This document shows, in pieces, positions 20,577 through 31,900 of a DNA stretch of 64,000 nt. Numbering within the stretch: the first letter of the stretch is position 1; every line of letters begins with the position of its first letter. The notes beneath the pieces were generated by a model. It was not told where the DNA came from, did not search any database, and worked only from the letters and a program-made list of their open reading frames with translations. The translations under genes were made by a program, and so were the position numbers. The stretch is from contig OZ038378.1 in NCBI GenBank assembly GCA_964036045.1, positions 25,533,935-25,597,934 of the forward strand, written 5' to 3'. The stretch comes from Eutreptiella sp. 'Long Island Sound 2002'. Taxonomy: Eukaryota; Euglenozoa; Euglenophyceae; Eutreptiales; Eutreptiaceae.

Positions 20577-21245
20577 GTGAGCACCATGGTTAATGGAAGC
20601 GCCGTGAAAGAGGAACGGCAATCGTGCTGTCTGGTTGTTTGTGGGGAATGCAGTCCTTCCTTTGTGCTCACAGGCACGATGAGTCTCAGCGGCAGCGACG
20701 TTGGCACAATAACAAGCGCCAGTGCAAGGACGCCAAGTGCAAGCGTGTCCAGCAACCCCGACGGCAGCATCCCATCCTACCTATATGACCCGGACGACGA
20801 GGAGGCAGCCGAGCTGTTCGGTGCGTGCACCCCGCAGGTCACCGATGAGGAAGGAAGTGTGGAGTCGGCTGAGCAGGGCAACAGGGCCAGAGCCAGCATC
20901 CCGTTCTGCCCGTCCGACCTGGATGACAAAGAAGCGGCCGAACTATTCGGGGCCTACACGCCGCGGGGTATTGATGGACAGGGACTTTGCGAATGTGGTG
21001 GACCGAGGAGGGCGCCAGCAACGCCGCCGAGGCAGTACTGGGACGCTGAATTTATGCGGGAGTTCTCTGAGGCGAGCACAAGTTCGAGCGACAACAGTTG
21101 GTGCTATGAGAGAGCAGAGCGAGGCTTGTCGAGCGCTGGAACACCAAGGAGACCCATTTTCATTGATGAAGAGCCGTTGATATCGCGCTTGGAGCGATTG
21201 AAGCTGAGATGCTGGTACCTCATGGAGACCAGCGATTCGGATTAA
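20577..21245 (+). CDS. TRIM-A acidic DLDD/ELF-motif protein, copy 2
   Basis: This is the second copy, also 222 residues without a break. Differences from copy 1 are scattered substitutions (for example DPDDEEAAELFG for the first motif and DLDDKEAAELFG for the second). There is no indel in the coding part. It may show either a recent duplication or conservation of the frame. The alternative start is ATG 20679. Confidence 0.6.
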   Translation: MSTMVNGSAVKEERQSCCLVVCGECSPSFVLTGTMSLSGSDVGTITSASARTPSASVSSNPDGSIPSYLYDPDDEEAAELFGACTPQVTDEEGSVESAEQGNRARASIPFCPSDLDDKEAAELFGAYTPRGIDGQGLCECGGPRRAPATPPRQYWDAEFMREFSEASTSSSDNSWCYERAERGLSSAGTPRRPIFIDEEPLISRLERLKLRCWYLMETSDSD

Positions 21246-21465
21246 TTTTGATTGCCAGCTTTGCATTATTTTATTATTGTTGTTACAACGTGGCACTGTA
21301 AGCACGCCACGCTCCTGTTTGTACAGCCTTCCACGCCAGGCATGCACTGCCAAGTGTCGGGAGCGAAAGGAGGGTGTGATATGTGAGTGGAGCAGTGGGG
21401 CAGAGTGTGGTGCATATGGTCTGTCGCAGCGATCTCACTTTGTGAGATCACTTCTGAGGGGGAGG

Positions 21466-22095
21466 TGAAGCCGGTCCGGTGTACGATGAACCGTCTTCGC
21501 CATCCAGGCCCCACGGTTATAAAAACAATGTCAGGATTATTTCATTATTTTAGCGCGAGTCGCAGGAGATCAGCGCGCGCCGCAGAAGCAAGGCGCCTGG
21601 GCATTGATTACGTGTTAAGAACTGTAGATTAGATTCTTATTTTGCATGTTTTTAGAGTTCTGGTTATCGAGTATAGTATAAATTTTTATTGCGGTCACAT
21701 CTGCTTTGCCTTAGGAATGTGACGGCAGGACTGCAGAGCCGGCAACGGTCCATGACCTTTTTCGTCGCTGTGGACGGCAGCAAGAACATGTTACAACAGC
21801 GAGCAACAATGGAGTTCGATGTTCGGATGTTGATTGCGTCCACTATGGTCTGGGTATCATGCTACGCTGCAAGGAGGGTATCAAATTTTGGATTTTGAGA
21901 TCACGGTTTTGTTTGCGAAAATCCCTGTGAGAAACATGGAGCCGAGGAACCAGAATCAAGGAATGAAAGCTGAATACAGGATCCGTAGTCAAAAACCAAG
22001 GAGACCAGAAGGTAGAGTAGGGCAAGCACAAAAGAGTGAGTGGCCAAAACTACCACGTGGACCCCAAGGCAGCGTGAGAACCCAATCCTGCTACA
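21466..22095 (+). repeat. TRIM-A LTR, copy 3
   Basis: This 630-bp LTR is followed after a single g (22096) by the first TRIM-B LTR. TATA box at 21677-21682. Confidence 0.9.
21677..21682 (+). promoter_or_regulatory. Putative TATA box, TRIM-A LTR 3
   Basis: TATAAA at the equivalent place to the boxes in LTRs 1 and 2. Confidence 0.5.
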
Positions 22096-22096
22096 G

Positions 22097-22880
22097 TGGA
22101 GCCGGTCGGGCTGCCCCACGACCGTCTTCAGCACAGACCTCGTAATGGTCAGCGCCGTGTTTAATCTTTCTTTTTTTTCTGTCTACTTTTTATATATGCT
22201 TTTGCATTTTTTATTATTGTTTGCGAGCTTGGAGACAGAGCGCACTGCAAAGCGCGAGACGCCGTCGCCAGATCACAGATGTGACCGTCAGCATTGACTA
22301 CAGAGTTTATGAAACTCACGGATGTATAGTATAAAAAGCCTTTTGAACGCTGTAGTTATAATTATTGCGAACGCCCGAATTTATAAAGACGATTCTCGAA
22401 TGTTGTAGAGTAGATCGTTTACGAAAGGGCCAGGTGCATGCCCTGTTCTTTGTATGTTACGTGTCTGCAGGTATGCGCCAGTTGTGAGGCCCGGCAAGGG
22501 TCTATGAATCTTTCGTACAATGGGTATGGATGAACCTCATGCAGAAGGATGCAAAAGACGACATAAAACGTGTTGAGGTTGCATGCCACTGACGGGGTTC
22601 AGGTGTTGTTTGCAGGATTTTTGGATAAAATACAGCATGGCTTTTCCGAAACAGCAGGTGGACATCAGCGGAACAAACATGGAGTGAACAAGTCGCCGTG
22701 GGAGAGGAACAAAGAAGTTCAACCCAAACAGGTCCCAAAGGGAAATGGGTAGGTATTGAACTCCAACGGTGGTGAGACCCAACCCTCAAGGAGCCTCTGG
22801 ACAACTGCAGCTTCCAAGAAATGGCCAACAAACACCAAGACCAGGAGAACCGGAGGGGCTAGGGCTCTGGCCCTGTTACA
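22097..22880 (+). repeat. TRIM-B 5' LTR
   Basis: It starts TGGAGCCGGTC and ends CTGTTACA, followed by GAAAGATTCAT, similar to the GAAAAGTTCAT after TRIM-A LTRs. TATA box at 22330-22337. Confidence 0.88.
22330..22337 (+). promoter_or_regulatory. Putative TATA box, TRIM-B 5' LTR
   Basis: TATAAAAA, conserved in the 3' LTR at 40972-40979. Confidence 0.5.
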
Positions 22881-22906
22881 GAAAGATTCATTTTTGGTCT
22901 TGCAAG

Positions 22907-23022
22907 ACGGACGGACGGACGGACCGACGGACCGACGGACCGACAGACCGACGGACGGACCGACAGACCGACCGACCGACCGACCGACCGACCGACCGAC
23001 CGACCGACCGACTGACCGACCT
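22907..23022 (+). repeat. Tetranucleotide microsatellite (ACGG/CCGA)n
   Basis: Tandem GACG/GACC-type tetramers make up about 115 bp. They translate as a TDRP-type repeat in one frame, an artefact of the array. It lies in the TRIM-B leader before the ORF. Confidence 0.9.
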
Positions 23023-23071
23023 CATAATTGGTCTGGCATGTCTTGCACCCACCTTGCCCAGGCCGCACCGC

Positions 23072-23805
23072 ATGTCAGACGACAACGGTGACTTTCATTC
23101 TCCACTGCCCAGCTCAGATTCGCGTGCAACGAGTCCATCATCTCGTAGCGAGTGGGAGTCACGCAGCGCTGCAACTACTGAGGATGCGCGGAGCAACGGC
23201 AATCGAAGTCAGGACAGCTTCAGACATGTGGATTACGAACACCAGTCCGATGACAGCGCAGGGGAAGGAGATCCCTGATGGACGGATTTGGATGACGCAA
23301 CGCTGCAGGAGCTCTTCGAAACCAGTCCAAGGGAGTTTCGCGCGGCGAGTGAAGCAGGATCAACGAGTTCAGAGTCCGTTGAGTCCGATGCAGCAGACGC
23401 CATGCAGCGACTATCCATGACGGTGCCGCTGTGGGCACCTATTGTTGAAATGCCTGAGATCCCGGAGGACCAGCGGCATACTCGTGATGCAGCGGGTCAC
23501 TGCAAAATATCCGGTCCAGATCTGTTCTACATGTGCCTGCACATGAGCCTGCCATCGAAGTGTCTGTTCAGGAAGCGTTGGTAGAAGAAACCCGTCGCCA
23601 GCAAAGTCTTCGTGAGCCACACAGACCAAGCACAACGTCCCACGCCACAGGGACTTCGTCAAACCCCGGGAGCGAGTACTCCGGCGTGAGGAAGGGGCGT
23701 CCACGCGTGCCGGCTGCCAAAGCGAAGTATGAGCGACGCTGGAGTAGATATGATGAAGTGGATGTGCGTGAATGGCCGGTTCCAAGGCCGTCGGTTCACT
23801 TCTAA
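23072..23805 (+). pseudogene. TRIM-B acidic DLDD/ELF-motif protein (broken)
   Basis: Frame 2 opens at ATG 23072 (MSDDNGD), runs through a Ser/Arg/Asp-rich segment and meets TGA at 23276-23278. The same frame continues with DLDD (23285-23296) and QELF, clearly the TRIM-A motif, to a TAG at 23584. The C-terminal part lies in frame 1 and ends at 23805 with a basic stretch (RKGRPRV, KAKYERRW). One nonsense change and one frameshift would thus separate it from an intact protein of about 240 residues. Function unknown. The shared motif in an otherwise diverged sequence is the best evidence that this protein matters to these elements. Confidence 0.55.
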
Positions 23806-23814
23806 GAAGGGGGG

Positions 23815-23998
23815 TGAAGCCGGTCCGGCTGCCCCACGACCGTCTTCGGCACAGACCTCGTAATGGTCAGCGCAGTGTTTAATATTTCTTTTTTTTCTGT
23901 CTACTTTTTATATACTCTTTTGCATATTTTATTATTGTTTGCGAGCTTGGAGACAGAGCGCGCTGCAAAGCGCGAGACGCGGTCGCTAGATCACAGAT
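23815..23998 (+). repeat. TRIM-B 3' LTR, first part
   Basis: This matches the start of 22097-22880. It is interrupted at the AGAT duplication (23995-23998) by Chromo-2; the rest is at 40923-41509. Confidence 0.88.
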
Positions 23999-26844
23999 TG
24001 ACGCGTTCCCGTGGGGGGCCAGCCACGGGACGCTGCGGTGGACACGCGCAAGTGAGCAGGCAGGCAAAGCACTACGCTCACAGGGGCATCAATGCGCTCA
24101 TGTCATGTGACAAAGCGTTCCAGGATCCTTGCCACTCTGCAACAAGGGAACGAAAGTATGTACAGCAACACATCAGGATATGTACACATGGGGATAGGAC
24201 TGGACTGGGGTAAGGGCATCACAGGACAATAGACACTCCATCCTAACTTATATCCCAATCCCAGGTCCGACCCTCTCAGTGGCTGGTGGGGGCGGGGGCT
24301 CAAACACAACCCATGCCCTGCTCAGTCCGGACCCTGAAACCCTGCCAATGGGGGAGGTGTCGCGCCTCACCACAGGCGAGTTCCTGGAAACCAAGCCGGT
24401 CCAAGGCCAACCGACAGTCGCTCCCTATGCTCCCTTAACAGCAGGTCCCAACTCTGCTCTGAACAAGAGATATGGCCCCGCCGTTATCCCTCAGGAGTTG
24501 GTAGCTGAAAATGGGCTGTTTCAGCCCAAACTGATATTAGCTTCAAAATCTCCAAAATTGACCCCTCGTCCGGACCTGCCAGAGGTAGGGACGAGGCAAC
24601 TGACCCTATGTGCTTCGCATACGAACTCCCTGGAGCCCTCACCCAACCTAGTTCCCTCTGAGGTCCCGGCATCAGGGCACCACGGGTTCGTCACGTGGGG
24701 TCATGATTGCCAAAATGGCAAAATCGGCCGTCTCGGGCGACCGTCCAGGGTAGGAAATCTTGGCGACATTGACGCGCCAAGCCTTGATTCACAACCCTTG
24801 ATATCCCCGTTGGTCCCATACCCTGGGTTATCGCTTGCTGTCACGCCGGCTGCTTACTGTTCACCGATGGGGTGACCACACGGACGGGGCAGAAAGCAAC
24901 ATGCGGTGCAAAGGTGGCGATCGTGGATCGCACCAAAAATTAAATAACTCCAGATGAGCCGAAGGAGCAAATACGAAACTCAAGGGGGTTCAACCCTTGG
25001 TCATATGCTACAAAATGCGCACTTTTCTCATGGCTAGATCCCGTGCCCCATGGAGATCTGGTAATTCCAATATGGCATACCATGGCAAAAACAGCGAAAT
25101 TTGGCCAAAACGGCCCGCACTCATGATTCCATGTCTCCATGGCCACGGCGCGGATTCTTTCAACCAAAGATGCGATAGACACATGGGACTTAGGTCCCCA
25201 TATATGCCACTTGCCATCCCTCATGGTTGCCTCTAGCTATTTTTCCCATTGGAGGGAAAGTGACACACGTATGGGGCAGAATGGCAACATACCCCAAATT
25301 GGGTGACACACAACTCTCCCATCAAGAGGAGAGGCCGCATGGGGAAACACCCCATTCGACGTGGGCTTATGTGCCCTCTCCGAATTGCCCTTACCCTTGG
25401 TCAAATGGCGCACGCAATCTCGGGGGTGAAATCAGGGGGAGAAGGAGTTTGTGGCCAGTTTGGGCAAAACGGCCAAAATTCACCCAAAAGCGGTCCCTCC
25501 AAATATCGTATCTCCGTAACGCAAGAGAAAGGAGCCTCGGGCTTTTGCATGGATGTAAACCGAAGCTGTGCTTCCCTTTTGCAACAAGGGTTGAGGTTCA
25601 AAGCACAATGAAAGCATTTTTAACACCTCAATCCTTGAAGCACACTGTTTATGGGAAAAAGTGCATATATCGGCGATATTGGCATGAACATATCCTTGGG
25701 ACCTTGAGGAGCAAAAATATGAGTAAACACTTTTGGAGTAGGCCCATAGTAGGTGCTTTCAAATATGCACCCTATGGTTAGATTGTCTCCGCCCACTCGT
25801 GTCATTAGTGCTTGCATTTGAGCGCGTGTGCAAAGAGGCAATGTGGCACGCGTGCTCACAAGGCGAAATTATAAAAAATAGAAGACAAGGTTGTAAAAAT
25901 CAACCAAGCCATCCACGATGTCCTCCGTGGTCTCTACTTTACATATTGCCTTGATTCGAGGCTCAACTCCTCATAGGCTTTGAGTACGAGCCTCAGGGGT
26001 TTGGCCATTTTGGCCTAATTTTCGACCAAAACTTGCCCTCTTTTGAAAATAGAGTTTTGGTACGCATTGAATTGCGTGGAGCCATCGTTGAGTTGGCTCG
26101 TAGAACGAAAATGGCCTCGGGCTTTTGGTCTTGTGAGCATTGTGTTCGGTCATTAAAGTTCATGCTCACAAGGGCACAAAGTTAGCGTTTGCGCACGCAA
26201 ACGACTTGGGTTTGCGAAACCCATAGGCTGCCTAAAACACCGCCATTGCCCGCTTCCCTAAGCAAGATGATATGCCCGCGTGAAAGGGGCATGGATGAGA
26301 GACATAGGGGGGAGACGTAGGGTTCCGTGCGAACTCTTGGTCCTTGAGAAGCATGAGTTCGCACGATCGACGGAAAGCCTTGCGCACTGGTTTTCTCGAA
26401 AACGCAACGGCGAAAAATTCTGGTGAACACACCAGATGAAAGTACATTAAATACCCTCTAGATTCAGCCCTTAAGTTCTCTTAGAACCTCACAGGTACTC
26501 GAGAAAAGTCAATCACAAAACTCGCCACGGAGAAGCGACGAAGGCGCGAGAACAGGCGACATCAGGCGGCGATTTCACAGCAATTAGAATTCGCGGTAGA
26601 AATCGGGTATTTCACCGATTTCTGCCCAAAAATCGATCAAGACAATAAAATCACGGTAATTCTACATCGATTTATTGGTTAGAAATCGGATTCCAGATTT
26701 CACGGGTTAGAGAACAGGGACAGCCGGTGTCAACGGCTTCCGCACGGGTGTGACGGCTCGCAGGCCTCTGGGCCATGGGCCATAACGGGTGTGACGGCTC
26801 ACAGGCCTCCGGGCCATGGGCCATAGGTTCTGGGTACCGCTTCA
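23999..26844 (-). repeat. Chromo-2 3' LTR (2.85 kb)
   Basis: This is a direct repeat of 38080-40918. It is AT-richer than the coding part. Open frames inside it (for example 24279-24875 on +) also occur in the other copy, but differ by about eight replacements in 198 codons, so they look unconstrained. No function is assigned beyond LTR. Confidence 0.93.
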
Positions 26845-28355
26845 CCCCCCTCCTTAGAGCAAACCCTGGGGGGGGCTCGATAACACGCAAGCATGGCAGC
26901 GGGTACCCAGGACCATCCCCTGAAGGGGGGGGGGGGTGTCACATCCTCACTTCAGGCTGATTTCCGGGTTAGGTTGCCCATCGCGATCCCAAGGTAAAAC
27001 AGGTATGATGCGCTAACTGTAAGTAAGTGCAAGTGTAGTATCAAGTATCAAGTCCAGGGTCCTGGCGGCGATTGTTCGGCATCCAAAGGACCCGTTAACC
27101 AATACCAGGCGCATGGGGTGCCGGCTGCTACGGTCACCACCACAGTGGCAGTGGCATACACGGCCAACATAGGCGACACACGACGACCGAGGTGGTCCCA
27201 CAGGTCGAGAGCGACCACAAAGATCCATCAGGCTACCCCAAGCTTCCCAAGGCCCGCCGACTGGGGAGAGTCCCCACGGGTCCTTCCTCGGGCGCACCAT
27301 GTCCATATCCATACGACGCGAGTCCAGAGTGCCACAGCCGAACTCCTTAAGGGATCTTAAGGGAACTCCTCCTGAAGGGATCGGGCATCAAGGCCGTCCT
27401 TTCCCTCGCCCTATTACCACGAAGGCCATACATGAGGGAGTCCTCATGCAGTGTGGGCGGAGGCGTCGACTCCTCAAACCACCAGTTTCCCAGGCAGACT
27501 GACCGAGGTCAGGAGCACCGGAGGCCGCCATCCGAATGCAAGTGCGTCTGCGAATCGGTAGGCTCACACTGGGACTGACAGTGGCGGACCGCTGGGAGTG
27601 TAGTCAGGCAACTGGGCTTCCCGCCTGGCGCCATCAGGATCTCCACATCACAGCAAATAGGGCAACACGGTATCACAGGCACTCAAACAGAAGAATATGT
27701 AATGCGGTACTGGTCCAGGCTGGACCCTGTGTATGAACATGTAAACGGCGACTCAGGGCGCCTCTGTATTGCGATTCGCATCCCCTGGGGGGGGGGAAAC
27801 AGTCCATCTGTCGGTGATGGGCTGACAATCGTAACATACAAGTGCACATATCCTGGGGAATAGAGAAAGCAAGCAATAATCAGGTAAACAGGCGTGTAAA
27901 CACACTCTGGACAGAGTGCCAAACCACGCCACGGTCAGGATAAGGCAAATACAGGAGGGTGGACAGGATGACGCCTGAGTTCAGGCATATATAGTCTCGA
28001 GACACACGTCGACTGGTCTGGATCCCGCAAATGCCATGGGACCAGACCACACACCAAAAATCGCAATGCCGATGACAGCGGCATCCGTTGCGCAACGTCG
28101 TATGGGCTTCAAGGCCCCAAGAGCTCAGAAAAATGAAGGTCAGTCGCCCTACCTGGTTTCCCAAGGATTCAGCAGGTGGGGAGTGACGAATAGAATTGAA
28201 GGAGAGGGGCCATCCTCATCTGGATTCAGCAGGGGGGGGTATATGGCCACTCTGATGGCAGGTCACCGAAAGATGGAAGAGAGCAAGCAAGTAAGGGACG
28301 ATCCGTCGACCTCACAAGCGCTGAAAACACATCAGGGGAGAGCTCAGGGCATTGA
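26845..28355 (-). other. Chromo-2 3' untranslated region and polypurine tract
   Basis: This 1.5 kb lies between the chromodomain stop and the 3' LTR. I see no supportable gene. The polypurine tract (minus-strand AAGGAGGGGGG) is at 26855-26845. There are G homopolymers on the + strand at 26925-26936 and 27787-27796. Confidence 0.75.
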
Positions 28356-28935
28356 TCAGGCACCCCTGGCTGCAATCGCCCGGGTGAGTGCTGCCAAGTA
28401 CGAAACGTGGATCTTGGTCTTGTGCTTGCGGATGTACTCCATGAAGGGAGTATTGACCCGCGGCACGAACAAGGAGACGGGTTCCCAGGTATCGTGGGAC
28501 GGCCCATAGCCCCGCCAACGAACCTTGAACTCCAGACCTCCGGGTGCCGAGGCTTTCGGACGCTGAGCCAGGATCTTTTCGACAGTGTAGTCGTCCTGCT
28601 CAGCATAGTCATCATCCGAATCAGCCTCATGTGCGGCATAGCTCAGGGACACATGTTGGCCATGGAGGTCGGGTTCTCGCACACGGAGTTGACTCTCGTG
28701 ACGCTCCCGGAACTGTCCGTGACCCACCTTGATGCGGTAGGTGTCCTCACCAATCCTGCGAACCACCTCGCCGGGTGTGAACCAGGTCTTGGTGCGGTGG
28801 GTGCCCATGGGGCGGGGTCTGATCACCCACACCGGGTCTCCCACCCTGAACTTTTGCGCTGCCGAGCTCGGGGCGGACTTCTGACGCTCAGCATGCTCCT
28901 TCTCGAGCTGCTCGCGGATGTCTCTCTTGCCGCGC
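28356..28935 (-). pseudogene. pol: Chromo-2 integrase C-terminus and chromodomain (frameshifted from pol)
   Basis: The frame is open from 29291, but only the part after about 28935 continues pol: a one-base slip in a CAAGAGAGAC run moves the reading here. It begins with a charged helix (REQLEKEHAERQK), then a beta-rich segment typical of integrase C-termini (VGDPVWVIRP, GEVVRRIGEDTYRI). A chromodomain follows (YTVEKILAQR, FKVRWRGYG, DTWEPV) at about 28400-28570. Chromo-1 has the same arrangement. The slip removes the chromodomain from the main polyprotein, so this copy should make a truncated integrase. Confidence 0.88.
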
Positions 28936-31900
28936 GAAGAACTCCTTGGCGTCCATAGCCATGCCATCACCAGACAAGGGAAGTCCCCTACCCAGGGGGT
29001 CCCTGCCGAACAGAATCTGGTGAGGGGACAAACCGCCTGGAGTGGGGGTGTCATGATGGGCCTCCAGAGCAGGCCACATCTCCTCAAACCAGTTCCGACG
29101 TGGATTGGTGATGTGGATCTTGCGCAGCTTCTCGAACAGCTGCCGTCCAGCCACTTCAGCACGGCCGTTAGACCGGCTGAGATAGGCGACGCTCTTGGCA
29201 TGACGTATCCCCATGAGGGAACACATAGCCTTGAACCAGCCACCAGTAAACTGGGGCCCTCGGTCACTGCAAATGGTGCGGGTGATGTCAAAGACGGTTG
29301 GCCAATGACGAATCATCATGACTGCCACTTCCTTGGCAAGCAACCCCTTTTTGCGTGCCGGAACGGCTACAACGTAGCCGCTGTGGCGGTCCACACAGAG
29401 AACCACACAGTCAAAGGTCTCCTTGCCAATGTGCACTTCGGGCATGGAGAAGACGTCCATGGCCACGCTCTCCATGGGCTGGTCAGGAACCGGGGTCCAT
29501 TGGGCTTCCCCCTTGCCGTTCCGGTTATCGGGATTGCAGGCCTCACAGACCGAGCAACCCTTCCTGACCTTCTTGATGGCGGTGTAGAGAACGATATGGT
29601 CGATCTCGAACCGACGCTGCATGTCAAGAGCTTGCTTCTTGACCCCTGGGTGCAGCATGTGGTGGTGCCAAGCTTCACACAGCTCGAGCACCGGGGACTC
29701 TGGTACTAGCAGCTTACCATTCCGGTAGAGCTTGCCATCTTCCTCAGTCAGCCCCTTTGGCCACTTCTGCCCGTCATCAGGGTCGGTCACAGCCCTATAC
29801 TCGGCCGCAAAGGCCTCAGACTTGGCGTAGTCGTCGGTCCAGTCGTCCTGGAGGCAAGACTCCGGGAAGAGGTGCTTGTCGGACTCAGCTCCATCAGGGG
29901 CGAGTACTCTGACCGCTCTGCTCACCCTCGACGCGGGGGGGGCATCTGCAGCCATGACGACGAAGCATTTAGCACCCTCCTCCTCCATCAGGCGCTCCAT
30001 TTCAATGATCCTCTTGGCTTCAGCGGTCTCAGCCTCATCGCCATGGGCAGAGATATCCTGCATGCCCTTGCTGGCGGGATAGGCCCACCTACTGAGACAG
30101 TCCGCCACGGTGTTATCCTTTCCAGGAATATAAACAACCGTAAGGTCGAACTTGGCCAAGGTCTCATGCCATCTTGCCCGTCGGGAGGCGGGACCTGAGG
30201 GGGTGTCCACGTGCTCCTTGTGCCACGACTGCAGACTCTGATGGTCGGTGCAGACGGTGACAGGATGGAGGGCTATGTAGCCAGCCCATTTCCTGAGAGC
30301 CATGACGATGGCATACGCCTCCTTTTCACGGGGCGTCCACGTCCGTCTCTGGCCTTCCGCCAGGACTCGGCTCCAGAAGGCCACGGGCACGTGCCTCCCG
30401 TTGTCAAGCACTTGCTCCAACACAGCGCCAATGGCGTAGTCGGAAGCGTCGGTGCGCAGGACGAACCCTCGGTCGGGATCCACGAGGTGCAGACCCACTG
30501 CGGATAGCAGCGCCTGCTTCATCCCCTCAAAGGCACGGTCGGACTCAGGTGTCCAGACAAGAGCCTTCTTGGACCCCTTCTTGGTCTCATCTCGGTTGCC
30601 CTTGAGCATGGTCGTCATGGGGGCTGCATACTCGGCATACATTTTGATATACCCCGAGTAGTAATTGCAGAACCCCAGATACGCCCCTAGCTCAGAGACC
30701 GTCTTGGGCTTTTCCCAGTGCTCAATCGCAGCCACCTTGCCAGGTATGGGCTTTCGCTGCCCGTTCCCGACTACGTGGCCAGCGAAGACCACCTCGCTTA
30801 CCGCAATGGTGGCCTTGTCACTGCTGCCCGTGAGTTTGTGCCGAACCAGAAGGTCCAGCACTCGAGTGACGTCCCTCTGGTGTGCCTCCAGGAGCTCCTC
30901 GTAGCTCATACTGGGGTCCCCGGACGCGATGATCACGTCGTCCACGAAGGGGTCCGCACAGTCGCGCACCGGCTCAAGCAGGTTCTCCAGCATCCGCTGA
31001 AAAGCCGCATTGCCGTTGGTAACGCCCATGGGCATCACCTTCCACTGGAGAGGTCCAAGTGGGGTGCTCATGGCTGTGCAGGCACGGGACTCCTCGGCGA
31101 GAGGCATCTGATGATAACCATGTTTCAGGTCAATCACCGTGAAGATCCTCCGCCGGTGTTGCTTTTGCAGCATGTCCTCAATGAGGGGCAGCGTATACCT
31201 GTCGTGCTGCGTTTGGGCGTTTAGGCCGCGGTAGTCGACCACGAGCCGCCACTCACCGGCAACCTTCTTGGGGACGACGAAGCACGGAGAGGCCCACTCG
31301 GAGTGGCACGGCTCGAGCCAGCCTCTCTGGATGAAGTCATGGAGGATCTTCTCCATGGCCTCTTTCCTCTCGCCCCTCAGGGCAAACTCCTGGTGCCGAT
31401 ACACACGGGGGTCCTGCTTCAGTCGTATCTTGGCCTCGCCATACGGTCCACGCACCGGTGGGGGAAACACAGGCTTACCGCTGAAGAAGGTATCACCATA
31501 CTTCTGCTTCAGCCTGGCCCTCAATGCCTGAATCTTGGGGCAATCATCGGACTCCGCCTTGGCTTTTCCGGGCACCTGGACCACGGAGCTTACTTGAGGG
31601 GTAGCTACTCCGCTCGCTTTCGGCTCAGGTGGTCTTCCCAGGTGGCCCAAAGGGCCATCTCTGGTCTTGCCTCGGAATAAATCGCCGTAGGTGGGTGGGT
31701 TACCCCCGATTGGCTCGTCCTGGCTGGATAGGTGATCCAGCACCCTCTGCACGAAGGTGTTCCCGTCATAGGAACCAGAGACGATCGAGTCCACTTCCCA
31801 CCAGGCTCTGTCCTGGCCTTTGCCCTCACGCTGGTTTCCCGAGTCGTGAAAGGGCTGATCCATATACCCCTGAACCAGATCCCACTCCTCTTCAGTGAGG

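Larger units (their letters stand above)
18263..22095 (+). mobile_element. TRIM-A: tandem small LTR element (LTR-ORF-LTR-ORF-LTR)
   Basis: Three LTRs of about 630 bp (18263-18892, 19864-20494, 21466-22095) alternate with two internal units of about 970 bp, a 1602-bp period. LTRs read TGAAGCC...CTGCTACA. A purine tract GAGGGGGAGG lies directly before the second and third LTR, as expected for a retrotransposon. The only ORF is a 222-codon acidic protein, present in each unit; there is no gag or pol, so the element must borrow machinery. The three-LTR form is the usual product of unequal LTR recombination. GTAC (18259-18262) before LTR 1 recurs after TRIM-B (41510-41513). No tRNA-like primer site is evident after the LTR (GAAAAGTTCATG). 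Confidence 0.85.

Noticed and set aside
18263-22095. Satellite or segmental tandem duplication in place of a transposon
   Set aside because: TG/CA LTR ends, purine tracts before the second and third LTR and a flanking GTAC fit an LTR element with unequal recombination better.
22907-23022. CRISPR-like array
   Set aside because: It is a plain tetranucleotide microsatellite without spacers, in a eukaryotic LTR element.
24279-24875. 198-codon + strand ORF in both Chromo-2 LTRs (also 38360-38956)
   Set aside because: It is antisense to the element. The two copies differ by about eight amino-acid changes, with no sign of purifying selection. It is open by chance and duplicated because it lies in the LTR.
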